Assembly: GCA_025361685.1 (NCBI GenBank)
Contig: JANYKE010000047.1
Location: forward strand, 1-16,940
Source of the DNA: Eubacteriales bacterium
GTDB lineage: Bacteria > Bacillota > Clostridia > JANYKE01
Length of the DNA: 16,940 nt
Direction of reading: 5' to 3'
In this document: piece by piece, positions 1 to 7,210 of the stretch
Numbering within the stretch: position 1 is the stretch's first letter
Layout of the letters: each line of letters starts with the position of its first letter
The notes under the pieces: model-generated
What the model saw: the letters and a program-made list of their open reading frames with translations, nothing else
Databases searched by the model: none
What the model was told of the DNA's origin: nothing
Position numbers and translations under genes: made by a program

Positions 1-1
1 T

Positions 2-46
2 ATTCCAAACGGCAACGAAAATCCAACAAATGTTATAGGAGGATAA
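2..46 (+). CDS. Possible 3' tail of an upstream gene (partial)
   Basis: A frame open from the window edge ends at a TAA (44-46) that overlaps the ribosome site of the next gene, giving a 14-residue tail ending NPTNVIGG. Overlap of a stop with the next gene's AGGAGG is usual in packed operons. Another frame, ending at TAG 36-38, is equally open, so the choice is uncertain. No function can be read from so short a piece; by context it would be part of the pilus locus. Confidence 0.3.
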   Translation: MPNGNENPTNVIGG

Positions 47-53
47 ATTCGCT

Positions 54-506
54 TTGTTTCCATTTTCTGAAATCATCAAACCGACCTTGACAATATTGTT
101 GATTTTAACATGTTTAGTTACGGATATAAAAACAGCCACAATAAAAAACTATATATGCATAATATTTGCTGTTTTCGGTCTACTACTCAACATATTTAAC
201 CCCTTTGATTCAATGATTGGAGTCATCATTCCTATCGCCCTATTATATATCATGTTTAGATTCAATGTTCTTGGCGGAGGCGACATTAAGCTGTTTGCCG
301 CGATTGGTGCAATTAATGGTTCAGCATATGTTTTTGCTTGCATGCTCTATTCATTTGTATTTGGAGGTGTTATCGGCCTAATATACTTTGTTGTAAAAAA
401 GTTTCGCAAGCATGATTTAAAAATTCGTAACATAAAAATTATTTTTACTCCTGCAATTCTCTTAGGTGCAATCTACGGATATGTATGCGGGTTTCAAATA
501 TTCTAG
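54..506 (+). CDS. Type IV prepilin peptidase, A24 family (TadV/CpaA-like)
   Basis: Membrane aspartyl protease expected to cleave the leader of type IVb/Flp prepilins at the inner face of the membrane. The 150-residue protein is almost wholly hydrophobic with about five or six membrane segments. It keeps both family aspartates: D24 in the VTDIKT stretch after the first segment, and D77 in GGGDIK, the GxGD motif. It lacks the N-terminal methyltransferase domain of full PilD enzymes, which is the usual form in Tad loci. The start is a TTG at 54, 11 bases after AGGAGG (37-42); an in-frame stop at 36-38 and the absence of any ATG leave little choice. The next gene follows after 14 bases and encodes a DUF6382 protein, which supports a Tad pilus setting, but no pilin is visible here. 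Confidence 0.85.
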   Translation: MFPFSEIIKPTLTILLILTCLVTDIKTATIKNYICIIFAVFGLLLNIFNPFDSMIGVIIPIALLYIMFRFNVLGGGDIKLFAAIGAINGSAYVFACMLYSFVFGGVIGLIYFVVKKFRKHDLKIRNIKIIFTPAILLGAIYGYVCGFQIF

Positions 507-520
507 AAAGGAATAGCAAT

Positions 521-1849
521 ATGATAATTAAAGATGATCCCCAAAAAAACCGCATTTCAATATGCTTCCCTGATCCCGAAGACTTTATTTCATATTATCC
601 TGAAATGCTTATTCAGAACTCGCTTCCGTATTTTCTTCAGCTTTCTTTATACACTGAAGATAATATTCCAAATTTGTTTTATGAAAAGCGTGGTGTTTCA
701 CTCGATGAAATGATTGAAAACAATCAATGCAAAAAAGGAAGCGCAGTAATGGACTTCTTGTTAAGTGAACTTGAATTGTTGAAAAATGATTTGTCGAGAT
801 ATCTGATTGCCGAAAAAACAATAATGTTCGAACCCAACTATATTTATTATGTTGCGGAAGATTCCAAATATCCTTTCAAGTTTATTTGTATCCCATCGAA
901 AAAACTTTTGTCGGCACCGATGTCTCTTGATGCATCGCCAATACGCAAATTTATTGACTCCATCAACTATACTCCAAAAATCAAGGAAGACGCTATGACA
1001 TTTGATCTGCCGAAATGGCCTGAACCAATCCCATCGTATACTGCGCCTGATAGCTCTGAAAAAGAAGAAGCGCCTGCAAGCAATTTCAAAAACAGCATTT
1101 ACAATTCTGAAGTAAAAAAAATTGATTTGCAAACCAGATTACTCAACATTCCTCTGAAAGTTTGGCTTGCAATTACTGCTTGCCAAATGGCAATTCTTGC
1201 TTCGTATTTTTCTTTTGACATGATATCAGAAAATGTACTGATATTTGCTGAGATTGCTTGGCTTGTTATCATTTATTTGATGTATATCAAGTTTTCTAAA
1301 GCAATTCCTCTTCCTGAAAAAATTCCAAATTTAGGCACAGAAGCTCCAAACAATTTGCAAGAAACATATACTCCTCCATCCAATGAATTCTATTTCAGAG
1401 CGGTTATGCAGAATGGCAAGATGAATATTGAACCTGTTGTTTGTGAACAAACTGCCACCTCAAATTTTACTGTATCTGTTTCTCCTCCTTCGCAATCATT
1501 TTCCGGCAACGCACCCATATTAAAGATAAAACATAACCTCACGACTCAAATTATCAACTTAAACAGCGAACACACAATAATAACAACCAATTCATTTATT
1601 TCAAAAAATCCAAATTTCTTACCTGCTGAATATTCCTCAGCATCCGTCACAGCCATCACAGCATTTGATGATAAAGATGTTCTGATTGCTGTAACTCAAA
1701 AGAATTCATTGTATTTCATCGAAAATCTACTACGCAACAATAATATACTTCTAAATTCACGTCAAATTATAACCTTTGTGCGATACAATCTGAACAATGG
1801 CGATGAAATTACAATAGCAGGACTATACGCCTATTTTTCATACCAATGA
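521..1849 (+). CDS. DUF6382 membrane protein with degenerate FHA-like C-terminus
   Basis: The 442-residue protein has three parts. Residues 1 to about 150 resemble DUF6382, including the 'ELELLKNDLSRYLI ... FEPNYIYYV' type of stretch, a domain found in Firmicutes beside Flp/Tad pilus genes and often followed by an FHA domain. Two membrane helices lie near residues 214-234 and 239-255. After a proline-rich linker the last roughly 100 residues read like an FHA beta-sandwich (closing with NNGDEITIAG), but the phosphothreonine-binding GR and SxxH residues are not recognisable. I start at ATG 521, preceded by AAAGGAA (507-513) with a 7-base spacer; the in-frame ATG at 485 lies inside the peptidase gene and has no ribosome site. 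The biochemical role is unknown; a structural or regulatory part of the pilus machine is inferred from context. Confidence 0.78.
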   Translation: MIIKDDPQKNRISICFPDPEDFISYYPEMLIQNSLPYFLQLSLYTEDNIPNLFYEKRGVSLDEMIENNQCKKGSAVMDFLLSELELLKNDLSRYLIAEKTIMFEPNYIYYVAEDSKYPFKFICIPSKKLLSAPMSLDASPIRKFIDSINYTPKIKEDAMTFDLPKWPEPIPSYTAPDSSEKEEAPASNFKNSIYNSEVKKIDLQTRLLNIPLKVWLAITACQMAILASYFSFDMISENVLIFAEIAWLVIIYLMYIKFSKAIPLPEKIPNLGTEAPNNLQETYTPPSNEFYFRAVMQNGKMNIEPVVCEQTATSNFTVSVSPPSQSFSGNAPILKIKHNLTTQIINLNSEHTIITTNSFISKNPNFLPAEYSSASVTAITAFDDKDVLIAVTQKNSLYFIENLLRNNNILLNSRQIITFVRYNLNNGDEITIAGLYAYFSYQ

Positions 1850-1916
1850 ATAGTGTGAAAACAGTTGACTCTGTGTCATTAATAAATTTGTGAAGATTGT
1901 TCGAAAAATTAAAAAA

Positions 1917-1946
1917 TTGTTCACTATATCTTCATATTTGTATATT
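1917..1946 (+). promoter_or_regulatory. Weak candidate promoter for the ABC exporter
   Basis: TTGTTC (1917-1922) and TATATT (1941-1946) are separated by 18 bases, about 30 bases before the ribosome site AAAGGAG (1973-1979). The -35 box is a poor match. It overlaps the second copy of the heptamer ATTGTTC (1896-1902 and 1916-1922, 20 bases apart), an arrangement that would suit an activator binding next to polymerase. The rest of the 1850-1992 spacer shows no convincing terminator or RNA. Confidence 0.3.
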
Positions 1947-1992
1947 CCCATTAGGCTGTTGTTAATAAAAGCAAAGGAGCTGATGGATTTAT

Positions 1993-3561
1993 ATGTACAT
2001 TATCAAAAACGCACTTAAAAGCATCGCCAGGAGCAAAGGTAGAAACATACTGATAGGAATAATTATTGTCGTTATTGCTATCTCAAGTTGTATCGCTCTC
2101 TCAATTAAAAATGCGGCAGATGCTTCAGCCGCACAGGGTCTTCAACAACTGAATGTCACAGCGACAATTTCTGTTGACAGACAAAAGTTAATGCAAGCAG
2201 CCCAAGGTCAAAGTCAGGCAGACATCAGAACGCAGATGCAAAAATATGAAGGCCTTTCTCTTACCGATATGCAGAAATACGCCGGCTCAAAATATGTAAA
2301 GAGTTTCAATTATACGTTGACAAGTTCAATGTCCAAAAGCGGCACTTTAACACCATTTACAACGACAGCAAGTTCTCCAAGCAGCACTCCTGCCCCTGCC
2401 AATTCAAATGCGTTTGCCGGCAATCGAACCGGAGCAGATACATTCAGATTTAGTGCCATGGGAGAGCAAGGTGATTTTTCTGTGACCGGAGCTAGTTCTG
2501 AGGCGGCGATGCCTGATTTCGTCAGCGGGACTTCACAAGTAACATCAGGGCAAATATTTGATTTTACTTCGGCGGATTATTCTTGCATCATCAGTAGTGA
2601 TTTGGCAACCTTTAACAGTATTAAAATCGGCGATAAAATTACCTTGGCTAATCCAAATACATCAACTGAGATATATTGGTTTACTGTTGTTGGAATATAT
2701 ACTAACTCTGCCTCCACTCAAAGTACCAACGGTCCAAGATTTTCAGCTTCAATGGATCCTGCCAATCATATATATACGAGTTACAATTCACTTAAGTCAG
2801 TAACTACGACATCAGCAAGTGTTGCTACCGTTACAACTGATTCGACCACCGGACTTTCAAATACGACAGCACTGCGCGAACAAGTTAGCGGCAAATATGT
2901 TTTGCCGGACGCCGCCTCACTTGATTCATTTAAGGCAGATGCAAGTTCAATGGGGCTGGATCCAAATTACACCGTTACTTCACCGGATGTCACTACATAT
3001 CAACATAGTTTAATTCCTCTAAAGAACTTAAGTGATTTTGCATCAACATTATTGCTAATTGTAATTCTGATTGGCGGAATAATTTTAATTGTGTTTAACA
3101 TATTCAATATTCGCGAGAGAAAATTTGAGGTTGGCGTTCTCACAGCAATAGGAATGAAAAAAGGAAAAGTTGCAATGCAATTTGTTGTTGAACTATTCGT
3201 TGTAACTTTTATTTCCATAATTATTGGCACGTCAATTGGGGCAGTCGCCTCAGTTCCAACAGCCAATATGCTTCTTGCCAATCAAATAACTGCGCAACAA
3301 ACGCAGTCTACTCAGCAAAATCAAAACTTTGGACGCCCACAGCAAGGTGGAAATCAGGGTGGTTTTCCGGGTGGTTTTAATGCAATTGCCGGCAACAATG
3401 CAAATGTAAGTTATGTGGATCAAATAAATGCAGTAATGGATCTATCAATATTGCTTCAACTGATAGGCTTGGGCATTTTATTGACACTGCTGTCAAGTGC
3501 CGCAGGAGTAATTTTTGCACTGCGATATGAACCGCTAAAAATCTTGGCCAATCGAGCATAA
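1993..3561 (+). CDS. MacB-type ABC transporter permease (FtsX fold)
   Basis: The 522-residue membrane subunit of a MacB/FtsX-class mechanotransmission ABC system, which normally exports peptides, antibiotics or lipophilic compounds, or transmits force across the membrane. Topology fits the family: an amphipathic start, TM1 about 18-40, a large external domain about 41-348, then TM2 about 350-370, TM3 about 397-420 and TM4 about 485-508. The RERKFEVGVLTAIGMKK stretch after TM2 is the usual cytoplasmic coupling region. The external domain is rich in Ser, Thr and Ala. The TM3-TM4 loop (about 435-468) is a low-complexity run of Gln, Asn, Gly, Phe and Pro. GGAG (1976-1979) sits 13 bases before ATG 1993, which is long; the only in-frame alternative before the stop at 1981 is ATT 1987. 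The ATPase gene follows after 20 bases. No adaptor (MacA-like) gene is present in the window, and the substrate is unknown. Confidence 0.9.
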   Translation: MYIIKNALKSIARSKGRNILIGIIIVVIAISSCIALSIKNAADASAAQGLQQLNVTATISVDRQKLMQAAQGQSQADIRTQMQKYEGLSLTDMQKYAGSKYVKSFNYTLTSSMSKSGTLTPFTTTASSPSSTPAPANSNAFAGNRTGADTFRFSAMGEQGDFSVTGASSEAAMPDFVSGTSQVTSGQIFDFTSADYSCIISSDLATFNSIKIGDKITLANPNTSTEIYWFTVVGIYTNSASTQSTNGPRFSASMDPANHIYTSYNSLKSVTTTSASVATVTTDSTTGLSNTTALREQVSGKYVLPDAASLDSFKADASSMGLDPNYTVTSPDVTTYQHSLIPLKNLSDFASTLLLIVILIGGIILIVFNIFNIRERKFEVGVLTAIGMKKGKVAMQFVVELFVVTFISIIIGTSIGAVASVPTANMLLANQITAQQTQSTQQNQNFGRPQQGGNQGGFPGGFNAIAGNNANVSYVDQINAVMDLSILLQLIGLGILLTLLSSAAGVIFALRYEPLKILANRA

Positions 3562-3581
3562 GGAATAAGGAGGAGAAAAAA

Positions 3582-4226
3582 ATGAGTGTTCTAAAATTAG
3601 AAAATATAGGTTATTCATACGACAAAAAAACAAAGGTGCTAAGCGATGTTTCGTATGAGTTTGAAAAAGGCAAGATTTATGCAATTGTCGGAAAATCAGG
3701 TGCAGGTAAGACAACTCTTCTGTCTCTGATTTCCGGGTTGACTTCTCCACATGATGGCAAGATTTATTTTGAGGATAAGGATATTGCAAAAATAGATAAA
3801 TATAATTATCGCAGCAAATTTGTAGGTGTTATTTTTCAAAGTTTTAATCTACTGCCACATTTAAATGCAGTTGAAAATGTTATTCTATCCATGGACGTTG
3901 CAAAAATGAAAATTAAGAATAAGCGTGAATATGCATTGGACATTTTGAAAAAAGTTGATCTGGATGGTGAAAAAGCGAAAAGGCGCATATTGAAACTCTC
4001 CGGCGGTGAGCAGCAGCGTGTTGCAATTGCACGAGCTCTGTCATACAACCCTGATATTATTCTTGCAGATGAGCCAACAGGTAATCTTGACGGTGTAACA
4101 AGCGAAGAAGTAATTTCGATATTCAGACGATTGGCAAATGAAGAAGATAAATGCATCATTATTGTTACGCATTCCCCTGAAGTTGCAAAAGCCGCAGACG
4201 CAGTTTACGAACTCACTGCAATTTAA
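3582..4226 (+). CDS. ABC transporter ATPase, MacB/LolD class
   Basis: The 214-residue soluble ATPase that powers the upstream permease at the inner membrane face. All motifs are intact: Walker A GKSGAGKTT (37-45), Q-loop Gln86, signature LSGGEQQ (139-145), Walker B IILADEP (159-165), D-loop NLD and switch His197 in VTHSPE. Its length and the EPTGNLD form are typical of the LolD/MacB/FtsE subgroup. A strong ribosome site, AAGGAGGAG, precedes ATG 3582, and the permease stop is 20 bases upstream, so the two genes form an operon. The transcript should end at the hairpin at 4267-4294. Substrate cannot be inferred from the ATPase. Confidence 0.96.
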   Translation: MSVLKLENIGYSYDKKTKVLSDVSYEFEKGKIYAIVGKSGAGKTTLLSLISGLTSPHDGKIYFEDKDIAKIDKYNYRSKFVGVIFQSFNLLPHLNAVENVILSMDVAKMKIKNKREYALDILKKVDLDGEKAKRRILKLSGGEQQRVAIARALSYNPDIILADEPTGNLDGVTSEEVISIFRRLANEEDKCIIIVTHSPEVAKAADAVYELTAI

Positions 4227-4245
4227 TTCTGCAGTTGAAAATATA

Positions 4246-5604
4246 TTAATTTCTCATGCTATGAATGGGGGCAGGTATTCTGCCCCCTCTTTTTATAAAA
4301 TCTGCGCTGGAGAATTTGTTTAGTTCCATCACCGGTCCTGAACCAAGCAATCCACCGAATTCGACTATGTCTCCAATTCCTTTACCTATTGCAGGAATTA
4401 TTCTAACAGCAGTTGTCTTTCCATTTATCACGCCTATGGCTGACTCATCTGCAATAATCGCTGCAATAGTTTCTGCACTTGTATCTCCGGGCACGGCGAT
4501 CATATCAAGACCAACAGAACATACGCACGTCATCGCTTCAAGCTTGTCAAATGAGAGTGCTCCACACTTTACTGCTTCAATCATCCCAATGTCTTCACTG
4601 ACCGGAATGAAAGCACCGCTAAGTCCCCCAACAAAGGAGGATGCCATGGTGCCGCCTTTTTTTACTGCATCGTTTAGCATTGCAAGTGCGGCAGTAGTTC
4701 CATGTGTTCCGCACTTTTCAAGCCCCATCTCCTCCAAAATATATGCAACACTGTCGCCGGCAAATGGCGTGGGTGCAAGAGACAAATCAACAATACCGAA
4801 TGGTACATTGAGTCTGCTTGATGCTTCACGTGCCACTAGCTGACCCATGCGTGTAATCTTGAATGCTGTCTTCTTAATTGTTTCTGCCAAAACTTCAAAA
4901 TCAGCTCCCCTAACTTTTTCAATAGCCGCTTTAATTGCACCCGGACCGCTAACTCCAACATTTATAACGCATTCACCCTCACCCACACCGTGAAACGCTC
5001 CTGCCATAAAGGGATTATCCTCAACCGCATTTGCAAATACGACGAGTTTTGCACAAGCACTTCCATTTTCAGACGAACTCATTTCTGCTGTACTTTTTAT
5101 TATTCTACCCATCAAGGAAACTGCATCCATATTTATTCCGGCTCTTGTCGTAGCAACATTTACTGAAGAACAAACTTTTTTTGTTGAACTAAGCGCTTCG
5201 GGTATAGAATTGACAAGTCTGGTATCTCCGACAGTAAATCCTTTGTGAACAAGCGCAGAAAATCCACCAATGAAATTTACGCCTGCGTTATCTGCAGCCT
5301 TATCGAGAGTCTCAGCAAATTTCACATAATTTTCTTCATCGCTACTCTCGGCAATCATCGAAATCGGTGAAACTGATATTCTTTTATTTATAATCGGAAC
5401 GCCATATTCTTTTTCAATTTGATTGCCGACCTTCACAAGATTCTTGGCAAGAAAATTTATTTTGTCATAAATTTTTTGTCTGCATCTATCAGCATTTGAA
5501 TCACAGCAATCTCGAAGAGATATTCCCATTGTAATAGTTCTTATGTCCAGCTTGTCTTGCTGAATCATCTTTATTGTCTCAATTACCTCATTTGTATTAA
5601 TCAT
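4246..5604 (-). CDS. UPF0210 / DUF711 (PFL-like fold) family protein
   Basis: The 452-residue protein matches UPF0210 over its full usual length. Landmarks are the N-terminal [14 protein letters not shown] region, central glycine-rich stretches ([29 protein letters not shown]) and the conserved end [11 protein letters not shown]. The family has a fold related to pyruvate formate-lyase-like proteins, but I know of no assigned reaction. I start at ATG 5604, which follows GAGGAA at a normal distance and gives the family N-terminus MINTNEV; a TTG at 5625 would add seven residues and lacks a better ribosome site. The ACT-domain gene ends 23 bases upstream, so the two are co-transcribed, as this pair is in many Firmicutes and archaea. 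Its 3' end overlaps the terminator of the convergent ABC operon. Confidence 0.93.
   Translation of the reverse strand: MINTNEVIETIKMIQQDKLDIRTITMGISLRDCCDSNADRCRQKIYDKINFLAKNLVKVGNQIEKEYGVPIINKRISVSPISMIAESSDEENYVKFAETLDKAADNAGVNFIGGFSALVHKGFTVGDTRLVNSIPEALSSTKKVCSSVNVATTRAGINMDAVSLMGRIIKSTAEMSSSENGSACAKLVVFANAVEDNPFMAGAFHGVGEGECVINVGVSGPGAIKAAIEKVRGADFEVLAETIKKTAFKITRMGQLVAREASSRLNVPFGIVDLSLAPTPFAGDSVAYILEEMGLEKCGTHGTTAALAMLNDAVKKGGTMASSFVGGLSGAFIPVSEDIGMIEAVKCGALSFDKLEAMTCVCSVGLDMIAVPGDTSAETIAAIIADESAIGVINGKTTAVRIIPAIGKGIGDIVEFGGLLGSGPVMELNKFSSADFIKRGGRIPAPIHSMRN
4267..4294 (+). terminator. Strong intrinsic terminator of the ABC exporter operon
   Basis: A perfect 8-bp GC-rich stem, GGGGGCAG (4267-4274) with CTGCCCCC (4280-4287), closes a 5-base loop GTATT and is followed by TCTTTTT (4288-4294). 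It lies 40 bases past the ATPase stop. On the other strand the same bases encode part of the conserved C-terminus of the UPF0210 protein (Gly-Gly-Arg-Ile-Pro-Ala-Pro), so it is a terminator embedded in a convergent coding sequence. There is no T-run on the minus-strand side, so it should act on plus-strand transcription only. Confidence 0.88.
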
Positions 5605-5627
5605 AATTTCCTCATTCCTTATCAAGT

Positions 5628-5897
5628 TTATATTCGATGCATTGATTTGAAAATATCTTCGTGCTGTATTCTGATGTCAAGTCCGATTTCCTTGCCGCAC
5701 TTTTCCAAAAGCTCAGATAACTTTATAAATTCTACATTCATTTTTGCAACCTCTACGTACATTACCATTGTAAATAAATTGTCCATAGTTGTTTGAGAAA
5801 TGTCGAGAATGTTTGCATTGCACTCACTTAGAATTTTGCTGATCGAGGATATGATTCCAACTTTATCCTCCCCAATTACTGTTACTACTGCTTTCAT
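5628..5897 (-). CDS. UPF0237 ACT-domain protein
   Basis: A small 89-residue protein that is essentially one ACT domain (beta-alpha-beta-beta-alpha-beta; residues 1 to about 75), starting [16 protein letters not shown], the typical UPF0237 opening with the GxDKxGI ligand-loop pattern. ACT domains usually bind amino acids and control partner enzymes, so a regulatory or ligand-binding subunit for the adjacent UPF0210 protein is a reasonable inference, not a demonstrated role. GGGGGAG lies just before ATG 5897. The gene is first in its own transcription unit: a near-consensus promoter at 5980-6008 and a terminator-like hairpin at 5924-5955 lie between it and dapL. Confidence 0.92.
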   Translation of the reverse strand: MKAVVTVIGEDKVGIISSISKILSECNANILDISQTTMDNLFTMVMYVEVAKMNVEFIKLSELLEKCGKEIGLDIRIQHEDIFKSMHRI

Positions 5898-5923
5898 AAT
5901 ATTCTCCCCCTGATTATTTTTGC

Positions 5924-5955
5924 AAAAAAAATCAAATCATAGAATCTGATTTGAT
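5924..5955 (-). terminator. Intrinsic terminator or attenuator between dapL and the UPF0237 gene
   Basis: On the minus strand a perfect 9-bp stem, ATCAAATCA (5955-5947) with TGATTTGAT (5939-5931), closes a 7-base loop and is followed by at least seven T residues (5930-5924). The shape is that of a rho-independent terminator, though the stem is AT-rich. It can end the glnA-to-dapL transcript. It also lies downstream of the promoter at 5980-6008, so transcripts of the UPF0237-UPF0210 pair must cross it, which is the arrangement of an attenuator. Confidence 0.78.
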
Positions 5956-5979
5956 CTTTGTCTTTATTCATTTATCTTC

Positions 5980-6008
5980 ATTATAAATTAGCATACCAAA
6001 TAAGTCAA
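5980..6008 (-). promoter_or_regulatory. Near-consensus housekeeping promoter for UPF0237-UPF0210
   Basis: Minus strand: TTGACT (-35, 6008-6003), a 17-base spacer, TATAAT (-10, 5985-5980). This is one base from the sigma-A consensus with ideal spacing. It begins 11 bases after the dapL stop. Start of transcription is expected near 5972-5974, giving a leader of about 75 bases that contains the hairpin at 5924-5955. Confidence 0.85.
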
Positions 6009-6019
6009 TTTTCTCGGAC

Positions 6020-7201
6020 TCATTTTAAAATATCAGTGATTCTTTTCATTGCTTCTATTATATTGTCCTTGTCGCCAAATGATGTTAAGCGGAAAAAGCC
6101 TTCCCCGTTGGCGCCGAATCCTGCGCCCGGTGTGCCCACAACGTTAGCTTTGGTAAGCAGCAAATCAAAAAACTCCCACGATGATAAACCGTTTGGACAC
6201 TTAAGCCAGATGTATGGTGAATTTTTCCCACCGCTGTACCAAATCCCAAGTTTGCTAAGTGCATCAGAAATAATTTTTGCATTCTGCATATAATATGCAA
6301 TTCCTTCTTTTGTCTGATTTTGGCCTTCTTCGGAAAATACTGCTTCTGCGCCGCGTTGAACGATATATGATACACCGTTAAACTTTGTTCCTTGACGACG
6401 ACGCCACAATTTATTCAAGCCGACTTCATTTCTAACCAAGCTCTGTGGAACGATAGTGTATCCACAGCGAGTTCCGGTGAATCCTGCTGTCTTTGACAAT
6501 GAGCAAAATTCAATTGCGCATTTCTTTGCACCCTCGATTTGGAAAATACTTGTTGGAAGATTATCATCACAAACATATGCTTCATACGCTGAATCAAAAA
6601 GAATTATTGCATCGATTGAATTGGCATAATCTACCCAAATCTTTAACTGCTCTTTATTGTACACTGCGCCGGTTGGATTATTGGGCGAACAAAGATAAAC
6701 AATATCAAATTTCACATTTGTATCCGGCATTGGTAAAAAAGTATTTCCTATATTTCCATCAATGAAAGATGCTTCTCGGCCAACCATAATATTCGTGTCA
6801 GCATATACCGGATAAACCGGATCAGGAATCACTACTGCATTGTCTGCGCCAAAAATATCCAGTATATTTGCAGTATCACTTTTTGCTCCATCGCAAATAA
6901 ATATTTCATTCTCATCAATACTAACACCTTTTTTTGCATAATATCCGGCTACAGAACTTTTCAAAAAGTCATAGCCTTGATTATCATCATATCCACGAAA
7001 TGTTTTGGCATCGCCCATTTCGATTGCTGCGTTTTTCATAGCATCAACAACAACCGGTGCAAGTGGCAAAGTTACATCTCCGATACCTAGGCGAATAATA
7101 TCTTTATCCGGATTGGCTGCCTTAAACTCTTTAACTTTGCGCGCAATTTCAGCAAATAAATAATTGTCTTTTAGGTTTAGATAGTTCTGATTGATGTTCA
7201 T
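6020..7201 (-). CDS. dapL: LL-diaminopimelate aminotransferase
   Basis: PLP-dependent class I/II aminotransferase that converts tetrahydrodipicolinate plus glutamate directly to LL-2,6-diaminopimelate, bypassing the acylated intermediates of lysine and peptidoglycan precursor synthesis. The 393-residue protein has the DapL opening (YLFAEIARKV ... IIRLGIGDVTLPL). It also carries the SPNNPTG motif (172-178), Asp204 and Tyr207 in LFDSAYEAY for the cofactor ring, the Schiff-base Lys237 in SLSKTAGFTGTRCGY, and an arginine in FFRLTSFG near the C-terminus. AGGAGGAAAAT precedes ATG 7201, and the pyrG stop is 9 bases upstream, so dapL is the last gene of the operon. The enzyme for the next step, DapF, is encoded two positions earlier, fused to CarB. 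Confidence 0.95.
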   Translation of the reverse strand: MNINQNYLNLKDNYLFAEIARKVKEFKAANPDKDIIRLGIGDVTLPLAPVVVDAMKNAAIEMGDAKTFRGYDDNQGYDFLKSSVAGYYAKKGVSIDENEIFICDGAKSDTANILDIFGADNAVVIPDPVYPVYADTNIMVGREASFIDGNIGNTFLPMPDTNVKFDIVYLCSPNNPTGAVYNKEQLKIWVDYANSIDAIILFDSAYEAYVCDDNLPTSIFQIEGAKKCAIEFCSLSKTAGFTGTRCGYTIVPQSLVRNEVGLNKLWRRRQGTKFNGVSYIVQRGAEAVFSEEGQNQTKEGIAYYMQNAKIISDALSKLGIWYSGGKNSPYIWLKCPNGLSSWEFFDLLLTKANVVGTPGAGFGANGEGFFRLTSFGDKDNIIEAMKRITDILK

Positions 7202-7210
7202 ATTTTCCTC

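Noticed and set aside
485..520. Upstream in-frame ATG for the DUF6382 gene
   Set aside because: It lies inside the prepilin peptidase gene with no ribosome site; ATG 521 has AAAGGAA at 7 bases.
761..1132. 123-codon minus-strand frame
   Set aside because: Antisense to the DUF6382 coding region, rich in Phe, Arg and Trp, with no ribosome site or family resemblance.
3836..4159. 107-codon minus-strand frame
   Set aside because: Shadow of the ABC ATPase gene; it reads as the complement of conserved motifs.
4215..4235. Inverted repeat ACTGCA ... TGCAGT spanning the ATPase stop codon
   Set aside because: Only 6 bp with a 9-base loop and no T-run on either strand; the real terminator is at 4267-4294.
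4265..4843. 192-codon plus-strand frame
   Set aside because: Antisense shadow of UPF0210; it begins within the terminator and has no ribosome site.
5605..5625. TTG start extending UPF0210 by seven residues
   Set aside because: ATG 5604 gives the usual family N-terminus and has GAGGAA at a good distance.
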